Shown: positions 51,212 through 61,548, counted from the stretch's first letter. The stretch is DNA of 64,000 bases from Betaproteobacteria bacterium HGW-Betaproteobacteria-3 (GCA_002842205.1 PHCI01000013.1:29845-93844), one strand, 5' to 3'. Program-made: numbers and translations. Notes: generated from the letters alone by a model not told the origin.

Positions 51212-52474
51212 TCAGCCGCCGCGGCGCATCATGTCGAAGAATTCGACGTTGCTCTTGGTGGCTTTCATGCTCTTGAGCACCATCTCCATGGCTTCGATTT
51301 CGTCCATGTTGTACATGAACTGGCGCAGGATGCGGGTCTTTTGCAGCACCTCGGGGGCCAGCAGCAGCTCTTCGCGGCGGGTGCCGCTGCGGTTGAGGTT
51401 GATGGCCGGAAACACGCGTTTTTCGTACAGGCGGCGCTCGAGGTGGATTTCGCAGTTGCCGGTGCCCTTGAACTCTTCAAAGATCACCTCGTCCATGCGG
51501 CTGCCGGTGTCGACCAGCGCCGTGGCGATGATGGTCAGGCTGCCGCCTTCCTCGACCTTGCGCGCCGCGCCAAAGAAGCGCTTGGGCCGCTGCAGCGCAT
51601 TGGCGTCCACACCGCCGGTGAGCACCTTGCCCGACGACGGCACCACGTTGTTGTAGGCGCGGGCCAGGCGGGTGATGGAGTCGAGCAGGATCACCACGTC
51701 TTTTTTCAGCTCGACCAGGCGCTTGGCGCGCTCGATGACCATTTCGGCCACGTGCACGTGACGGGCGGCGGGTTCGTCAAATGTGGAGGCAATCACCTCG
51801 CCCTTGACGGTGCGCTGCATTTCGGTCACTTCTTCGGGTCGCTCATCGACCAGCAGCACCATCAGGTGCACGTCGGGGTAGTTGGCGGTGATGGCGTGGG
51901 CGATGTGCTGCATCATCACCGTCTTGCCTGATTTGGGCTGGGCCACGATCAGCGCGCGCTGGCCGCGACCGATGGGCGCAATGATGTCGATCACGCGGCT
52001 GGTGATGTTCTCTTCGGACTTGATGTCGCGCTCGAGCCGCATCTGCTCCTTGGGGAACAGCGGCGTGAGGTTCTCGAACATCACCTTGTGCTTGTTGTCT
52101 TCGGGCAGGCCGTCGTTGACCTTGTCGAGCTTGGTCAGGGCAAAATAGCGCTCGCCGTCCTTTGGCGTGCGCACTTCGCCTTCGATCATGTCGCCAGTGT
52201 GCAGGTTGAAGCGCCGCACCTGGCTCGGGCTGATGTAGATGTCGTCGGTGCTGGCGGTGTAGCTGGTGTCGGGGCTGCGCAGGAAGCCGAATCCGTCGGG
52301 CAGGATCTCGAGCACGCCGTCGGCAAACACCTGTTCGCCGGCGCGGGCGCGCTTCTTGATGATGGCGAACATCAGCTCCTGCTTCCGCATGCGGCCGGTG
52401 TTTTCGATCTCGAGCGCTTCGGCCTGCTTGAGGACTTCAGACACGTGCAGTGCCTTGAGTTCGTTAAGGTGCAT
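51212..52474 (-). CDS. rho: Transcription termination factor Rho
   Basis: A 420-residue hexameric RNA helicase. The N-terminal RNA-binding domain has [20 protein letters not shown], and the ATPase has Walker [11 protein letters not shown], Walker [17 protein letters not shown], and the R-loop region. Full length without an insertion. A CATAAT -10 candidate (52609-52614) sits about 135 bases upstream, leaving a long leader of the kind through which Rho limits its own synthesis in other bacteria. Confidence 0.98.
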   Translation of the reverse strand: MHLNELKALHVSEVLKQAEALEIENTGRMRKQELMFAIIKKRARAGEQVFADGVLEILPDGFGFLRSPDTSYTASTDDIYISPSQVRRFNLHTGDMIEGEVRTPKDGERYFALTKLDKVNDGLPEDNKHKVMFENLTPLFPKEQMRLERDIKSEENITSRVIDIIAPIGRGQRALIVAQPKSGKTVMMQHIAHAITANYPDVHLMVLLVDERPEEVTEMQRTVKGEVIASTFDEPAARHVHVAEMVIERAKRLVELKKDVVILLDSITRLARAYNNVVPSSGKVLTGGVDANALQRPKRFFGAARKVEEGGSLTIIATALVDTGSRMDEVIFEEFKGTGNCEIHLERRLYEKRVFPAINLNRSGTRREELLLAPEVLQKTRILRQFMYNMDEIEAMEMVLKSMKATKSNVEFFDMMRRGG

Positions 52475-52608
52475 GGAGTTACCTGCGTGGATTCAGCCCT
52501 GCTGGGGCATGGGTGGCAAATCGGGGGGGCTTGGCTGGGGGTGAGGCAGGGGCCTCACCAGCCGGGAAATCGAACCAATGGGCAGGGGCCCATCAGCGAA
52601 CTGAGCAC

Positions 52609-52614
52609 ATTATG
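52609..52614 (-). promoter_or_regulatory. -10 element candidate for rho
   Basis: CATAAT on the minus strand with TG one base away in the downstream flank; -35 not evident. It defines a leader of about 130 nt. Confidence 0.4.
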
Positions 52615-52648
52615 ACAGGAAAACGAGGGGGGGAATGAACTGTCGGGG

Positions 52649-52672
52649 GCAATCGGCACGCGTGCCGATTGC
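52649..52672. terminator. Perfect 24-bp palindrome between trxA and rho
   Basis: GCAATCGGCACG followed directly by its reverse complement. It lies 15 bases after the trxA stop. It can fold as a hairpin with a small loop but has no T tract; trxA 3'-end structure or a protein site are both possible. Confidence 0.55.
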
Positions 52673-52686
52673 GGGAAACAGACAAC

Positions 52687-53019
52687 TCAGGCGAGTTGCT
52701 GATCGATGAAGGCCGTCAGTTGCGCCTTGCTCATGGCGCCAACCTTGGTGGCGGCCAGCTTGCCGTCCTTGAACAGCATCAGCGTGGGGATGCCGCGGAT
52801 GCCGAACTTGGCCGGAATGTCGCGGTTTTCGTCCACGTTCATCTTGGTGACCTGCAGCTTGCCCTGGTAACCGGTGGCCACCTCGTCAAGGATGGGGGCG
52901 ATCATCTTGCAGGGGCCGCACCACTCGGCCCAGTAATCCACGAGCACGGGTTGGGCGGATTTGAGCACGTCGGCCTCAAAAGAAGCGTCGGAAACATGTT
53001 TGATAAGTTCGCTGGCCAT
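52687..53019 (-). CDS. trxA: Thioredoxin 1
   Basis: A 110-residue thioredoxin, the cytoplasmic disulfide reductant. [10 protein letters not shown] gives redox Cys34 and Cys37, and the cis-Pro is in [13 protein letters not shown]. The trxA-rho order is conserved across proteobacteria. ATG 53019 is chosen; the very long frame upstream is the antisense of addB. Confidence 0.98.
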   Translation of the reverse strand: MASELIKHVSDASFEADVLKSAQPVLVDYWAEWCGPCKMIAPILDEVATGYQGKLQVTKMNVDENRDIPAKFGIRGIPTLMLFKDGKLAATKVGAMSKAQLTAFIDQQLA

Positions 53020-53106
53020 GGCGTGATCCTTGTGACGAATGGAGATGCGGCTAAAGTTGCGGCATTGTGACAGAAACCAAGTGCGATCGTCGGGAGCAGG
53101 GCCGCT

Positions 53107-55731
53107 ATGGATGAGATAGCAAAAAACGATGACGATCCGTCCGCAAGCCTCCGGCATGCCGCTGCCAGCGTCGCAGATCCCGGCGTGCTGGCGTGCTGGC
53201 TGGACGCTGCCGCAGGCGTTTTGCCGCACGTGCGCCAGCATCTGGCGCAGCGCGGGGCCCACGCGGCCCGCACCGTGGTGCTGGTGCCCTATGCGCAACT
53301 CATGCCTTTGGCGCGTGCGCTGTGGGGGCAATTGCAACCCGACGGTTTTTCCCCGCGCTTTGAAACCACGCTGAACTGGAGCACCGCGCTGGGTGGAGCC
53401 CCGGCGGGCGTAGGCGACGTGGCCCGCGACATGGGGCGTGACCTGCTCACCGCGCAGGCATTGCTGGAACAAGCTGGCCTGGCCGAGCAGCGCGACGCCC
53501 TGGCCGGCCGTCTGGTCGAGGCGGCGCACCAGCTGGCGCCGGCCGCGGCGGCTCGCCCGCCCGAGGCGCGCGCCGCCTGGGCCTCGGGCCTGCGTGCCAG
53601 CCTGGTGGCGGGCCTGCAGGCACCAGTGCTGGCATTGGAGTCGGCCGTCGCGCTGATCGCGCTGGAATGGGCTGCCGCCTCGCGTTATCCGACCGACATC
53701 CTGTTTGCGCCTTCCACCGCAGCGGCGCTGGACTGCCTGGTGGTGCTCGAGGGCTTTCAGGCTGACACGCTGGCGCAATCGCTGGTGCAGCGCCTGGGCG
53801 ACCGCGCGCTGACCTGTTCGCTGGTGTCGGCACCGTCAGGGCAGACGGCGCCCACGCCAGCCCCGGCGATTCACCCGGCGCTGTCGGCCGAAGACGAGGC
53901 GCACCGCGCCGCCGCCTGCGTGCTGGCCCACCTGGTGGCAGGGCGCCAGCCGGTGGCCCTGGTGGCCAACGACCGGTTGCTGACCCGCCGCATCCGTGCC
54001 GCGCTGGCGGCGCGCGGCGTGCGTGTGCGCGACGAAACCGGCTGGAAGCTGTCCACCACCCGCGTCGCGGCCGGCGTCATGGCCGCCTTGCGCGCCTGCG
54101 CCTGGGACGCACCGGCCGACGACGTGCTTGATTGGCTCAAAAACGCCCCCGCGATGCCCCCCGCGCAGGTGTCTGCACTTGAGCTGGCGCTGCGGCGCCA
54201 CGGCCGCACCGACTGGCGGGCCTGGTGCGCGCAGCAGGCCGAGGCGGCGGCCGTTCAACCCCGTGCCGGCTTGGTCGAGCTGCGCACGCAGGTGGAGGCG
54301 TTGCGCGCCGGTCTGGGCGGGCGGCAGGCCCTGGCGACCTGGCTGGAGGCCCTGCGCGGCCTGTTGCAGGCCGCAGGCCAATGGGCCTTGCTGTGCAGTG
54401 ACCCGGCCGGCGAGCGGCTGCGCCAGGTGCTGCGGCTGGACGCGGGTGCGGCCGACGAACTGGGCGCGCTGCCGCTGGCCACCCGGCGCGTCGGGCTGGC
54501 CGAATTCACCGCCTGGGTCCATCAGGTGCTGGAAGCGGCGAGTTTTGTGCCCGTGCACCCGCCGCGCGAACAGGTGGTCATCCTGCCGCTGAGCCAACTG
54601 CTGGCCCGCCCCTTTGGCGCGGTGGTGGTGCCGGGCTGCGACGAACTGCGGCTGCCCGCATCGCCCGAACCCACGGGCTTGTGGACCCCCGCCCAGCGCG
54701 AGACCCTGGGCCTGGTGTCGCGCCAGCAGGCCACGGCCGCCATGGCCGCCGCCTGGCGCGATGCGCTGGCCCGCCCGCAGGTGGACGTGCTGTGGCGCTG
54801 CCAGGACGACGGCGGCGAGCCGCTGCAACCCAGCCCGCTGCTGGTGCAATGGCAGCGGGCCCATCACCGGGCGCAGGCCGACGACCCCCGGCCGCTGCGC
54901 GAGGTGGCCTGCCACCCCACGCCACGGCCCGAGCCCGACGGGGCGGCCTTGCCGGTGCAGCGCCTTTCGGCCAGCGCCTATGCCGATCTGCGCAAATGCC
55001 CCTACCGCTTTTTTGCGCTGCGCCAGCTGGGCCTGCAAGAGCAGGAAGAGCTCGACGACGACGTGGACCAGCGCGACTTCGGCCTGTGGCTGCATGCGGT
55101 GCTGGGCCGCTTTCATGTGGCGCTGGCCGCCGGGGGCACGCCGCCGGACCCGGTCCTTCGGCGCGAATGGATCGACCGTGCCGCGGCCGAAGAACGCGCC
55201 CGCCAGCACCTGGCCGACGACGCCTTCTTGCCCTATGCCGCGGCCTGGCCCCGCGTGCGCGAAGGCTACCTGCAGTGGCTTGCCGCCCATGAGGCCGGCG
55301 GCTACCGTTTTGACGCCACCGAAACCTGGCACGAGACCCCGCTGGGCGCGCTGACGCTGATCGGGCGCATTGACCGCATCGACCGCGACGCCGACCACCA
55401 CGCCCTGGTGATTGATTACAAAACCGAATCCCCCCGCACCACGCGCGAGGCCGTCGCCAACCCGCTGGAAGACACCCAACTGGCCTTCTACGCCGCGCTG
55501 CTGCCCGACGACACGCTGCGTGCCGCCTACGTCAACCTCAACGAAGCCGAAGGCACCCGCACCTATGCGCAAAACGACGTGGTGGCCGCGCGCGACGCGC
55601 TGCTCGAAGGCATCCAGGACGACCTGGCGCGCATCGCCGGTGGCGCGCCCCTGCCCGCGCTGGGCGAGGGCCGGGTGTGCGACTTCTGCGCCGCCCGCGG
55701 CCTGTGCCGCCGTGATTTCTGGGAAAACTGA
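53107..55731 (+). CDS. addB: AddB-like PD-(D/E)XK nuclease / inactive helicase subunit
   Basis: An 874-residue protein of the AddB family, partner of AddA in double-strand break processing. The N-terminal three quarters is a degenerate helicase fold with [16 protein letters not shown] in place of a clear Walker A. The C-terminal nuclease has [19 protein letters not shown] (the D and K of PD-DxK), and iron-sulfur cysteines: one in LRKCPYRFF and three in [16 protein letters not shown]. It ends two bases before addA. Confidence 0.85.
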   Translation: MDEIAKNDDDPSASLRHAAASVADPGVLACWLDAAAGVLPHVRQHLAQRGAHAARTVVLVPYAQLMPLARALWGQLQPDGFSPRFETTLNWSTALGGAPAGVGDVARDMGRDLLTAQALLEQAGLAEQRDALAGRLVEAAHQLAPAAAARPPEARAAWASGLRASLVAGLQAPVLALESAVALIALEWAAASRYPTDILFAPSTAAALDCLVVLEGFQADTLAQSLVQRLGDRALTCSLVSAPSGQTAPTPAPAIHPALSAEDEAHRAAACVLAHLVAGRQPVALVANDRLLTRRIRAALAARGVRVRDETGWKLSTTRVAAGVMAALRACAWDAPADDVLDWLKNAPAMPPAQVSALELALRRHGRTDWRAWCAQQAEAAAVQPRAGLVELRTQVEALRAGLGGRQALATWLEALRGLLQAAGQWALLCSDPAGERLRQVLRLDAGAADELGALPLATRRVGLAEFTAWVHQVLEAASFVPVHPPREQVVILPLSQLLARPFGAVVVPGCDELRLPASPEPTGLWTPAQRETLGLVSRQQATAAMAAAWRDALARPQVDVLWRCQDDGGEPLQPSPLLVQWQRAHHRAQADDPRPLREVACHPTPRPEPDGAALPVQRLSASAYADLRKCPYRFFALRQLGLQEQEELDDDVDQRDFGLWLHAVLGRFHVALAAGGTPPDPVLRREWIDRAAAEERARQHLADDAFLPYAAAWPRVREGYLQWLAAHEAGGYRFDATETWHETPLGALTLIGRIDRIDRDADHHALVIDYKTESPRTTREAVANPLEDTQLAFYAALLPDDTLRAAYVNLNEAEGTRTYAQNDVVAARDALLEGIQDDLARIAGGAPLPALGEGRVCDFCAARGLCRRDFWEN

Positions 55732-58700
55732 ATGACGCCCACGCTTGCCTACGAACACGCCGGCCAGCGCATCACGCGCGAGGCGTTCTATGCCATCGCC
55801 TGCGACCCGCGCCGCAGCGTGGCGGTGGAAGCCTGCGCCGGTGCGGGCAAGACTTGGATGCTGGTGTCGCGCATCGTGCGCGCGCTGCTCGAAGACGCGC
55901 AAAGCGGCCAGGTGCGGCCCCACGAGATTCTGGCCATCACCTTCACCAAAAAGGCCGCGGGCGAGATGCGCCAGCGCCTGCAGCAGTGGCTCGACGATTT
56001 TTCCAGCATGACACCCGGGCGCCTGCGCACCGAGCTTTTGATCCGTGGAATCGGGCCTGAGCCCCCGCCAAATATTGAAAGTTTGCTACAAAATCTGAAT
56101 CAGCAGGTGCACCAGACCGGCCGCACCGTGCAGATTCGCACCTTCCACAGCTGGTTTGCCACGCTGTTGCGCACCGCGCCGATGGGCGTGCTGCAGGCGC
56201 TGGGCCTGCCCGCCAGCTACGAGCTGCTGGAGGACGACGCCGAAGCCGTGGCCCGCGTGTGGCGGCGGTTCCAGGCCGTGGTGGTGGCCGACCCCGCGCT
56301 GCGCGCCGACTACGACGCCGTGGTGGCCGTGCACGGGCGCTTTCAGGCGCACAAGGGCCTGACCGCCGCACTGTTCAAGCGCGTGGAATTCACGCTGGCC
56401 GACGACCATGGTGTGGTCGATGCCTCCGTCCTGCCGTTTGGCGAGCAGTTCCCCGCCTTTGCCGGGCTGGACGAACCCGCGCAGGCCATCGGCCAGCCCG
56501 TGCTGCGCGACGCGCTGTGGGCCGCGGCCCGGGCGCTGGGCGGCGCCAGCGCGGTGACCTTCGCCGCCAAGGGCAGCGAGCTCGAGCAGGCCCTGACGGC
56601 GGGCGACCTGGCCGGCGTGCGCACCGCGCTGCTCACGCAAAAGGACGAGCCGCGCAAGTTCAACGACAAGCTGCTGGGCATTGAGGCCGTCCGCACGGCG
56701 CAGCAACACCTGGCCGAACTGCTGGCCGCGCAGGCCCAGCACGAGGCCTGGCGCTACCAGCAGCGCATGGCCCGCCTCACGCGGGTGCTGGTGGCGCAGT
56801 TTTCGGCCCTCAAGCGCGAACGCGGCTGGGTCGACATGAACGACGTCGAGCGCGCCGCGCTGCGCCTGCTGGCCGACCCGGCACTCTCGGGCTGGATGCA
56901 GCAGCGGCTGGACGCGCGCATCCGCCACCTGCTGATTGACGAGTTTCAGGACACCAACCCCCTGCAATGGCAGGCGCTGTACAGCTGGCTCAGCAGCTAC
57001 GCGGGCGCCGGTGGCGCGGCGGGCAGCGCCGCGGGTGGGGCGCCCAGCGTGTTCATCGTGGGCGACCCCAAGCAGAGCATCTACCGTTTTCGCCGGGCCG
57101 AACCGCAGGTGTTTCGCGCCGCCCAGCAGTTTGTGGTGGACGGGCTGCAGGGCGAGCGGCTCAGCTGCGACCACACCCGCCGCAACGCCCCCGCGGTGCT
57201 GGCCGCCGTCAACACCGTCATGGGCGCGGCGCAAGCGGCGGGCGAATACGCCGGCTTTCGCCCCCACACCACCGAATCCGCCGAACCCGGCCGCCTGCTG
57301 GCGCTGCCCGTGGTGCCGCGCGCCGTGGCCGCGGCCGCGGCCGCAGCCGATGAGGCCGCCGCCTGGCGCGACAGCCTGACCACCCCGCGCACCCTGCCCG
57401 AAGAAACCCTGCGCATGCAGGAATGCCGCCAGGCGGCGCGCTGGCTGGCGCAGCGGCTGGCGGGCGGCCTGCGGCCCGACGAGATTCTGGTGCTGTCGCG
57501 CAAACGCGAGCCGCTGGGCCTGATGCAGGAGGCGCTGCGGGCGCTGGGCATCCCGTCCGAGCAGCCCGAAAAAACCGATCTGGCCGACGCCCCCGAGGTG
57601 CAGGACATCATGGCGCTGGTGGACGCGCTGGTCTCGCCCACCAACGACCTGGCGCTGGCGCGCGCGCTCAAATCCCCCCTGTTTGGCCTGCCCGACGCCG
57701 CGCTGGTGGAACTGGCGCAGCGCCAGCGCCAGCAGCGTGAGGCCGGCCGCACGCCGCCAACCTGGTTTGAACTGATTCAAAAAGAAGAGCAACTGAGTGC
57801 CATTACACGGGGGCTAGGTGCCAAATTGATTCAATATCAGGGCTGGCTGGCCGAACTGCCGCCCCATGACGCGCTGGACGCGATCTACCACGACGCCGAC
57901 GCGCTGGCGCGCTTTGCCGCGGCCGTGCCCGAGGTGCAGCGCGCCCGGGTGCTGCTCAACCTGCGGGCGCTGCTGGCCGCGTCGCTGCAGATCGACGGCG
58001 CGCGCTACGCCACGCCCTACGCGCTGGTGCGGGCCTTGCGCGCCGGTGGCGTCAAGGCCCCGCCGGCCATGCCCGACGAAACCGGCATGGGGGCGGTGCA
58101 ACTGCTCACGGTGCACGGCGCCAAGGGGCTGGAGGCCGCGCTCGTGCTGCTGCTCGACACCCAGGCCGCCGCGGCCCGCACCGAAACCATGGGCGTGCTG
58201 GTCGACTGGCCGGGCGAGGCGCCCGCGCCCCAGCGCTTCGTCTTTCTGGCCAGCGAGGCGCGCCCCCCGGCCTGCGCCGCCGCGCTGCTGGCCCGCGAGC
58301 AGGACGAACGCCGCCGCGAAGAACTCAACGCCCTGTACGTCGCCATGACGCGGGCCCAGACCGAACTGGCGCTCTCGTCCATCGAACCCTACGCCGTGCC
58401 CGCATCGAGCTGGTGGCAGCGCCTGCAGGGCCTGTGCACGCCCGAGCCGGTGCCCGCAGCGGTGGCCTTGACCCAGGAGGGCGCGGTTTCCTCATTTTTC
58501 ATGAAAATATTGCCTTCAGCCCTCGCCGAATGGTCATTGTTTGCTACGGATATTGAAGCAAATAACGTGCGACAGACCGAGTCCGCAGAATCCACCGAAG
58601 CCGCCGTGGGCCGCGCCATGCACCGGCTGCTGGAATGGGCCGCGCCTCCGGTGTCCCCCGCGTCAGCCATTCCGGCCCCCACGCCCGCACAACAGCAAGC

Positions 58701-59094
58701 CGTGCAACGCGAATTTGCGCTCAACGCCGCGCAGGCCAGGCAGGCCGCCGCCATGGCGCAGCGCATCCTGCAAGGCGAGGGCGCCTGGGCCTGGGACAGC
58801 GCGCAAATCGACTGGGCCGGCAACGAGGTGGAAATCACCCACGACGGCCAGGTGCTGCGCATCGACCGCCTGGTGCGCCGCCGCGACACCGGCGCGTGGT
58901 GGGTGCTCGACTACAAATCCACCGCCCAGCCGCAGCAGCAACCCGCGCTGCGGGCCCAGTTGCAAATCTACGGTGCGGCAGTGCAGCGCGCCAACCCGGG
59001 TGCGCCGGTGCGCGCGGCCTTTTTGACGGCGCAGGGTGCCATCGTGCCGGTGGACGCCAACCCCATGGAACCAACCCCCGATGCCAACCCCTGA
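55732..59094 (+). CDS. addA: AddA-like UvrD/RecB-family helicase-nuclease
   Basis: A 1120-residue superfamily 1 helicase with a C-terminal nuclease. Walker A is VEACAGAGKTW (Lys40), motif II LLIDEFQDTNPLQW, motif III FIVGDPKQSIYRFR, motif V LLTVHGAKGLEAALVLL, and the nuclease core LRIDRLVRR with WVLDYKSTAQPQ. It makes recombinogenic ends with AddB. Three dispersed repeat cores lie inside the gene (56061, 57786, 58519), all read through. It ends in a TGATG overlap with the flavoprotein. Confidence 0.88.
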   Translation: MTPTLAYEHAGQRITREAFYAIACDPRRSVAVEACAGAGKTWMLVSRIVRALLEDAQSGQVRPHEILAITFTKKAAGEMRQRLQQWLDDFSSMTPGRLRTELLIRGIGPEPPPNIESLLQNLNQQVHQTGRTVQIRTFHSWFATLLRTAPMGVLQALGLPASYELLEDDAEAVARVWRRFQAVVVADPALRADYDAVVAVHGRFQAHKGLTAALFKRVEFTLADDHGVVDASVLPFGEQFPAFAGLDEPAQAIGQPVLRDALWAAARALGGASAVTFAAKGSELEQALTAGDLAGVRTALLTQKDEPRKFNDKLLGIEAVRTAQQHLAELLAAQAQHEAWRYQQRMARLTRVLVAQFSALKRERGWVDMNDVERAALRLLADPALSGWMQQRLDARIRHLLIDEFQDTNPLQWQALYSWLSSYAGAGGAAGSAAGGAPSVFIVGDPKQSIYRFRRAEPQVFRAAQQFVVDGLQGERLSCDHTRRNAPAVLAAVNTVMGAAQAAGEYAGFRPHTTESAEPGRLLALPVVPRAVAAAAAAADEAAAWRDSLTTPRTLPEETLRMQECRQAARWLAQRLAGGLRPDEILVLSRKREPLGLMQEALRALGIPSEQPEKTDLADAPEVQDIMALVDALVSPTNDLALARALKSPLFGLPDAALVELAQRQRQQREAGRTPPTWFELIQKEEQLSAITRGLGAKLIQYQGWLAELPPHDALDAIYHDADALARFAAAVPEVQRARVLLNLRALLAASLQIDGARYATPYALVRALRAGGVKAPPAMPDETGMGAVQLLTVHGAKGLEAALVLLLDTQAAAARTETMGVLVDWPGEAPAPQRFVFLASEARPPACAAALLAREQDERRREELNALYVAMTRAQTELALSSIEPYAVPASSWWQRLQGLCTPEPVPAAVALTQEGAVSSFFMKILPSALAEWSLFATDIEANNVRQTESAESTEAAVGRAMHRLLEWAAPPVSPASAIPAPTPAQQQAVQREFALNAAQARQAAAMAQRILQGEGAWAWDSAQIDWAGNEVEITHDGQVLRIDRLVRRRDTGAWWVLDYKSTAQPQQQPALRAQLQIYGAAVQRANPGAPVRAAFLTAQGAIVPVDANPMEPTPDANP
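56061..56089 (+). repeat. Dispersed 29-bp core repeat, copy 8 (inside addA)
   Basis: Core GCCCCCGCCAAATATTG to GTTTGCTAC. Read in a different frame from copies 3, 4 and 10, as PPPNIESLLQ, between helicase motifs I and Ia/II. Confidence 0.75.
57786..57814 (-). repeat. Dispersed 29-bp core repeat, copy 9 (inside addA, antisense)
   Basis: Minus strand core GCCCCCGTGTAATGG to CAGTTGCTCT; the addA strand reads EEQLSAITRGLGA through it. The ends are more diverged than in other copies. Confidence 0.68.
58519..58547 (+). repeat. Dispersed 29-bp core repeat, copy 10 (inside addA)
   Basis: Core GCCCTCGCCGAATGG to GTTTGCTAC, with a long matching left flank (TTTTCATGAAAATATTGCC). Read as ALAEWSLFATDIE in the linker before the nuclease domain. 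Confidence 0.85.
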
Positions 59095-60386
59095 TGTCAA
59101 CCGCTGAACCCCCTGCCGTTCACACCGCCGACGCCCTCGTCATTGGCGGCGGCCCGGCCGGCCTGATGGCTGCCGAAGTGCTGTCGGGCGCCGGGGTGGC
59201 CGTGCACCTGATGGACGCCATGCCCTCGGTCGGCCGCAAGTTTTTGCTGGCCGGCAAGGGCGGCATGAACCTCACCCACGGCGAGCCGCTGGCCCGCTTC
59301 GTCACCCGCTACGGCGCGCGCCAGGCCGAACTGGCGCCGCTGCTGCAGGCCTTCGGGCCCGAAGCGGTGCGCGCCTGGGCGCAGGGCCTGGGCATCGACA
59401 CCTTTGTCGGCAGCTCGGGCCGCGTCTTCCCCACCGACCTGAAAGCCGCGCCGCTGCTGCGCGCCTGGCTGCACCGCCTGCGCCACCCCGCCCAGGGCCC
59501 TGGCGTGCAGTTCCACATGCGCCACCGCTGGCAGGGTTGGGGCGGCGACGCAGGCGCGCCGCACCTGTGCTTCGACACGCCCGACGGCCCGGCGCGCTGG
59601 CAGGCCCGCGCCGTGGTGCTGGCCCTGGGCGGCGCAAGCTGGGCCCGGCTGGGCTCCGACGGCGCGTGGCTGCCCTGGCTGCAGGGCAGCGGCGTGGCCG
59701 TGGCGCCGCTGCAGCCGTCCAACTGCGGCTTTGACCTGGTCGGCGGCTGGACGCCCTTTTTTGCCGAACGCTTTGCCGGCCAGCCGTTCAAGTCGATGGC
59801 CCTGCGCTGCAGCGACGGCGCGGGCGGTGAATTCCACCGCAAGGGCGAATTCGTGGCCACCGCCACCGGCGTCGAAGGCAGCCTGATCTACGCCGCCTCG
59901 GCCCTGCTGCGCGAGCAGATCAACACCCACGGCCAGGCCACGCTGCACCTCGACTTGTTGCCCGACCGCTCGCCCGAGCGCGTGCGCGCCGACGTGCACC
60001 ACCCGCGCGGCGCCCGCTCGCTGTCAAGCCACCTCAAAAGCCGCCTTGGGCTCGACGGCATCAAGATGGCGCTGCTGCATGAAAAGCTCACCAAAGCCGA
60101 ACTGGCCCAGCCCGACGTGCTGGCCCACGCCATCCAGAACCTGCCCCTCACCCTGGCCGCACCGCGCCCCATCGACGAAGCCATCAGCACCGCCGGTGGC
60201 GTCGCGCTGGAGGCACTGGACGCCCACGGCATGTTGCGCGACCTGCCCGGCGTGTTCTGCGCCGGTGAAATGCTCGACTGGGAAGCCCCCACCGGCGGCT
60301 ACCTCCTCACTGCCTGCCTGGCCACCGGGCGAAGGGCGGGGGAGGGGGCGGTGGGGTGGATACGCGGGGTGGCGTCTGGCGGGTGA
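59094..60386 (+). CDS. NAD(P)/FAD-dependent oxidoreductase, HI0933/BaiN-like family
   Basis: A 430-residue flavoprotein. ALVIGGGPAGLMAAEVLSGAG is the N-terminal FAD motif, VGRKFLLAGKGGMNLTH the HI0933 family signature, and VFCAGEMLDWEAPTGGYLLTACLATG the C-terminal flavin-contacting segment. Substrate unknown; members include 3-dehydro-bile acid reductases and uncharacterised enzymes. Translationally coupled to addA. Confidence 0.86.
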   Translation: MSTAEPPAVHTADALVIGGGPAGLMAAEVLSGAGVAVHLMDAMPSVGRKFLLAGKGGMNLTHGEPLARFVTRYGARQAELAPLLQAFGPEAVRAWAQGLGIDTFVGSSGRVFPTDLKAAPLLRAWLHRLRHPAQGPGVQFHMRHRWQGWGGDAGAPHLCFDTPDGPARWQARAVVLALGGASWARLGSDGAWLPWLQGSGVAVAPLQPSNCGFDLVGGWTPFFAERFAGQPFKSMALRCSDGAGGEFHRKGEFVATATGVEGSLIYAASALLREQINTHGQATLHLDLLPDRSPERVRADVHHPRGARSLSSHLKSRLGLDGIKMALLHEKLTKAELAQPDVLAHAIQNLPLTLAAPRPIDEAISTAGGVALEALDAHGMLRDLPGVFCAGEMLDWEAPTGGYLLTACLATGRRAGEGAVGWIRGVASGG

Positions 60387-60533
60387 ACCGCCTTTTTCGC
60401 CCGCTCCGATGCGGCCGACGGGTCGCCTGCCGACCACCCAAGCTGCCGAACACAGCACCGCGCGAATTGACAACAGCTCCACGTCTGGCCATGTTTTGTG
60501 TAGCCATTGTGTATGCACTTCAAGGAGAAAACC

Positions 60534-60806
60534 ATGCGCGACGCCGCCATTAACCTACGGGCATTGCCCGAGCAGCGCGACTTGATTGATCACGCTGCGA
60601 CGCTGCTGGGCAAGAGCCGTTCAGACTTCATGCTCGAGGCTGCCTGTTCAGCAGCCCAGGCGGTCGTACTGGACCAGATTTTCTTCGGCCTGAATGCCGA
60701 CAAGTTCCAGCAGTTCACGGCCATGCTCGACGCCCCACCCAACCCCAATCCGGGGCTTGAACGCCTCATGGCCGTGACGGCGCCCTGGGCCACAACCAAG
60801 GCATGA
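60534..60806 (+). CDS. tacA: TacA-like DUF1778 antitoxin
   Basis: A 90-residue ribbon-helix-helix antitoxin. INLRALPEQRDLIDHAATLLGKSRSDFMLEAA is the DNA-binding domain, and the C-terminal QIFFGLNADKFQQFTAMLDAPP the toxin-neutralising segment. AAGGAG precedes ATG 60534. Its stop overlaps the remnant toxin start, the normal tacA-tacT order. The upstream 60495-60520 stretch holds repeated TTGTGTA words that could be the operator. Confidence 0.85.
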   Translation: MRDAAINLRALPEQRDLIDHAATLLGKSRSDFMLEAACSAAQAVVLDQIFFGLNADKFQQFTAMLDAPPNPNPGLERLMAVTAPWATTKA

Positions 60807-61118
60807 GCTTGCAAGTCAACGCAAGCGCACCCGATGGCCACCCGTTCGGTGCGCCGGAACATGCCCGATCCCGTTCCGGTGATGGTGCTGGCCCGGCTGG
60901 CGGTGGACCATCGCGCGCAGGGCCTCCAGCTTGGCGCATCCCTGCTGCAAGACGCCGTCAACCGGGCTGTGGTCGTTTCGCAGAACGCCGGTGTTCGGGC
61001 GTTGCTGGTGCATGCGCTGCACGACCGCGCCAAGGCGTTCTACGAACACTACGGTTTTCAGTCGTCGCCGTTGCATCCGATGACACTGATGTTGAGATTG
61101 GCTACCGGCAAGCCATGA
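60803..61118 (+). pseudogene. tacT: Truncated TacT-like GNAT toxin remnant
   Basis: The toxin start ATGAGCTTGC overlaps the tacA stop, but after about 10 codons the reading frame no longer matches. The family sequence resumes in another frame at 60834: TRSVRRNMPDPVPVMVLARLAVDHRAQG, then GLQLGASLL and FYEHYGFQSSPLHPMTLMLRL. About the first 70 residues of a normal TacT, including the substrate site, are missing. A fragment could still be made from ATG 60834, but acetyltransferase activity is unlikely. Confidence 0.78.
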
Positions 61119-61479
61119 GCCCCGCGCCGGGCTTCAGCGGCGAACAGTGTGGTCTTGGTGATATTTGCCGTGGAGACAAAAATGCACTGTCCCGTGATGA
61201 TGGAGTGAACAGCCCCCATGGTCAGGCGCCGACAGTGTGCGGGCCAGGGCTTGGTGCGGGAGGTTGGCGTGCGGCGAGTGCCGTGTCAATTGCCCTCCTG
61301 ATTGGTTTGTTATGCGTAGCAAACTTTCTATATCTGGCGGGGGCTAAAGCCGTATTTTGTTCAAAATTCGAGGCGCATGGTTCAGCGCGGCCTGCATCAC
61401 CACGTCGGTGGTTTGAACGAGGTTGCGGCGCCGCCATCGGGCTCATTGGAACGATGCGGCGATCCCGATCGGCCTGACA
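61119..61479. other. Non-coding stretch with a repeat copy
   Basis: About 360 bases without a recognisable gene between the toxin remnant and the ArsR-like promoter. It carries repeat copy 11 and no other structure I can support; it may be decayed sequence. Confidence 0.5.
61316..61344 (-). repeat. Dispersed 29-bp core repeat, copy 11 (intergenic)
   Basis: Minus strand core GCCCCCGCCAGATATAG to GTTTGCTAC, with the left flank AAATACGGCTTTA. Together with copy 8 it forms a sub-type with ATATWG in the middle. Confidence 0.82.
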
Positions 61480-61522
61480 TTGACGTGCGTGTTGGTGCTT
61501 CTATAATTAACCTTTTGGTTAA
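61480..61522 (+). promoter_or_regulatory. Promoter and operator of the ArsR/AHSA1 pair
   Basis: TTGACG (61480-61485), 16 bases, TATAAT (61502-61507). An inverted repeat TTAACC-TTTT-GGTTAA (61507-61522) overlaps the -10 and start region, placed to be the repressor's site. Confidence 0.78.
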
Positions 61523-61548
61523 ATTAAAAACACCGTCGAATTCAAGCC

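Noticed and set aside
60507..60533. Earlier start for the TacA antitoxin at 60507
   Set aside because: The SD AAGGAG lies directly before ATG 60534, and the earlier start would add nine residues without family similarity.
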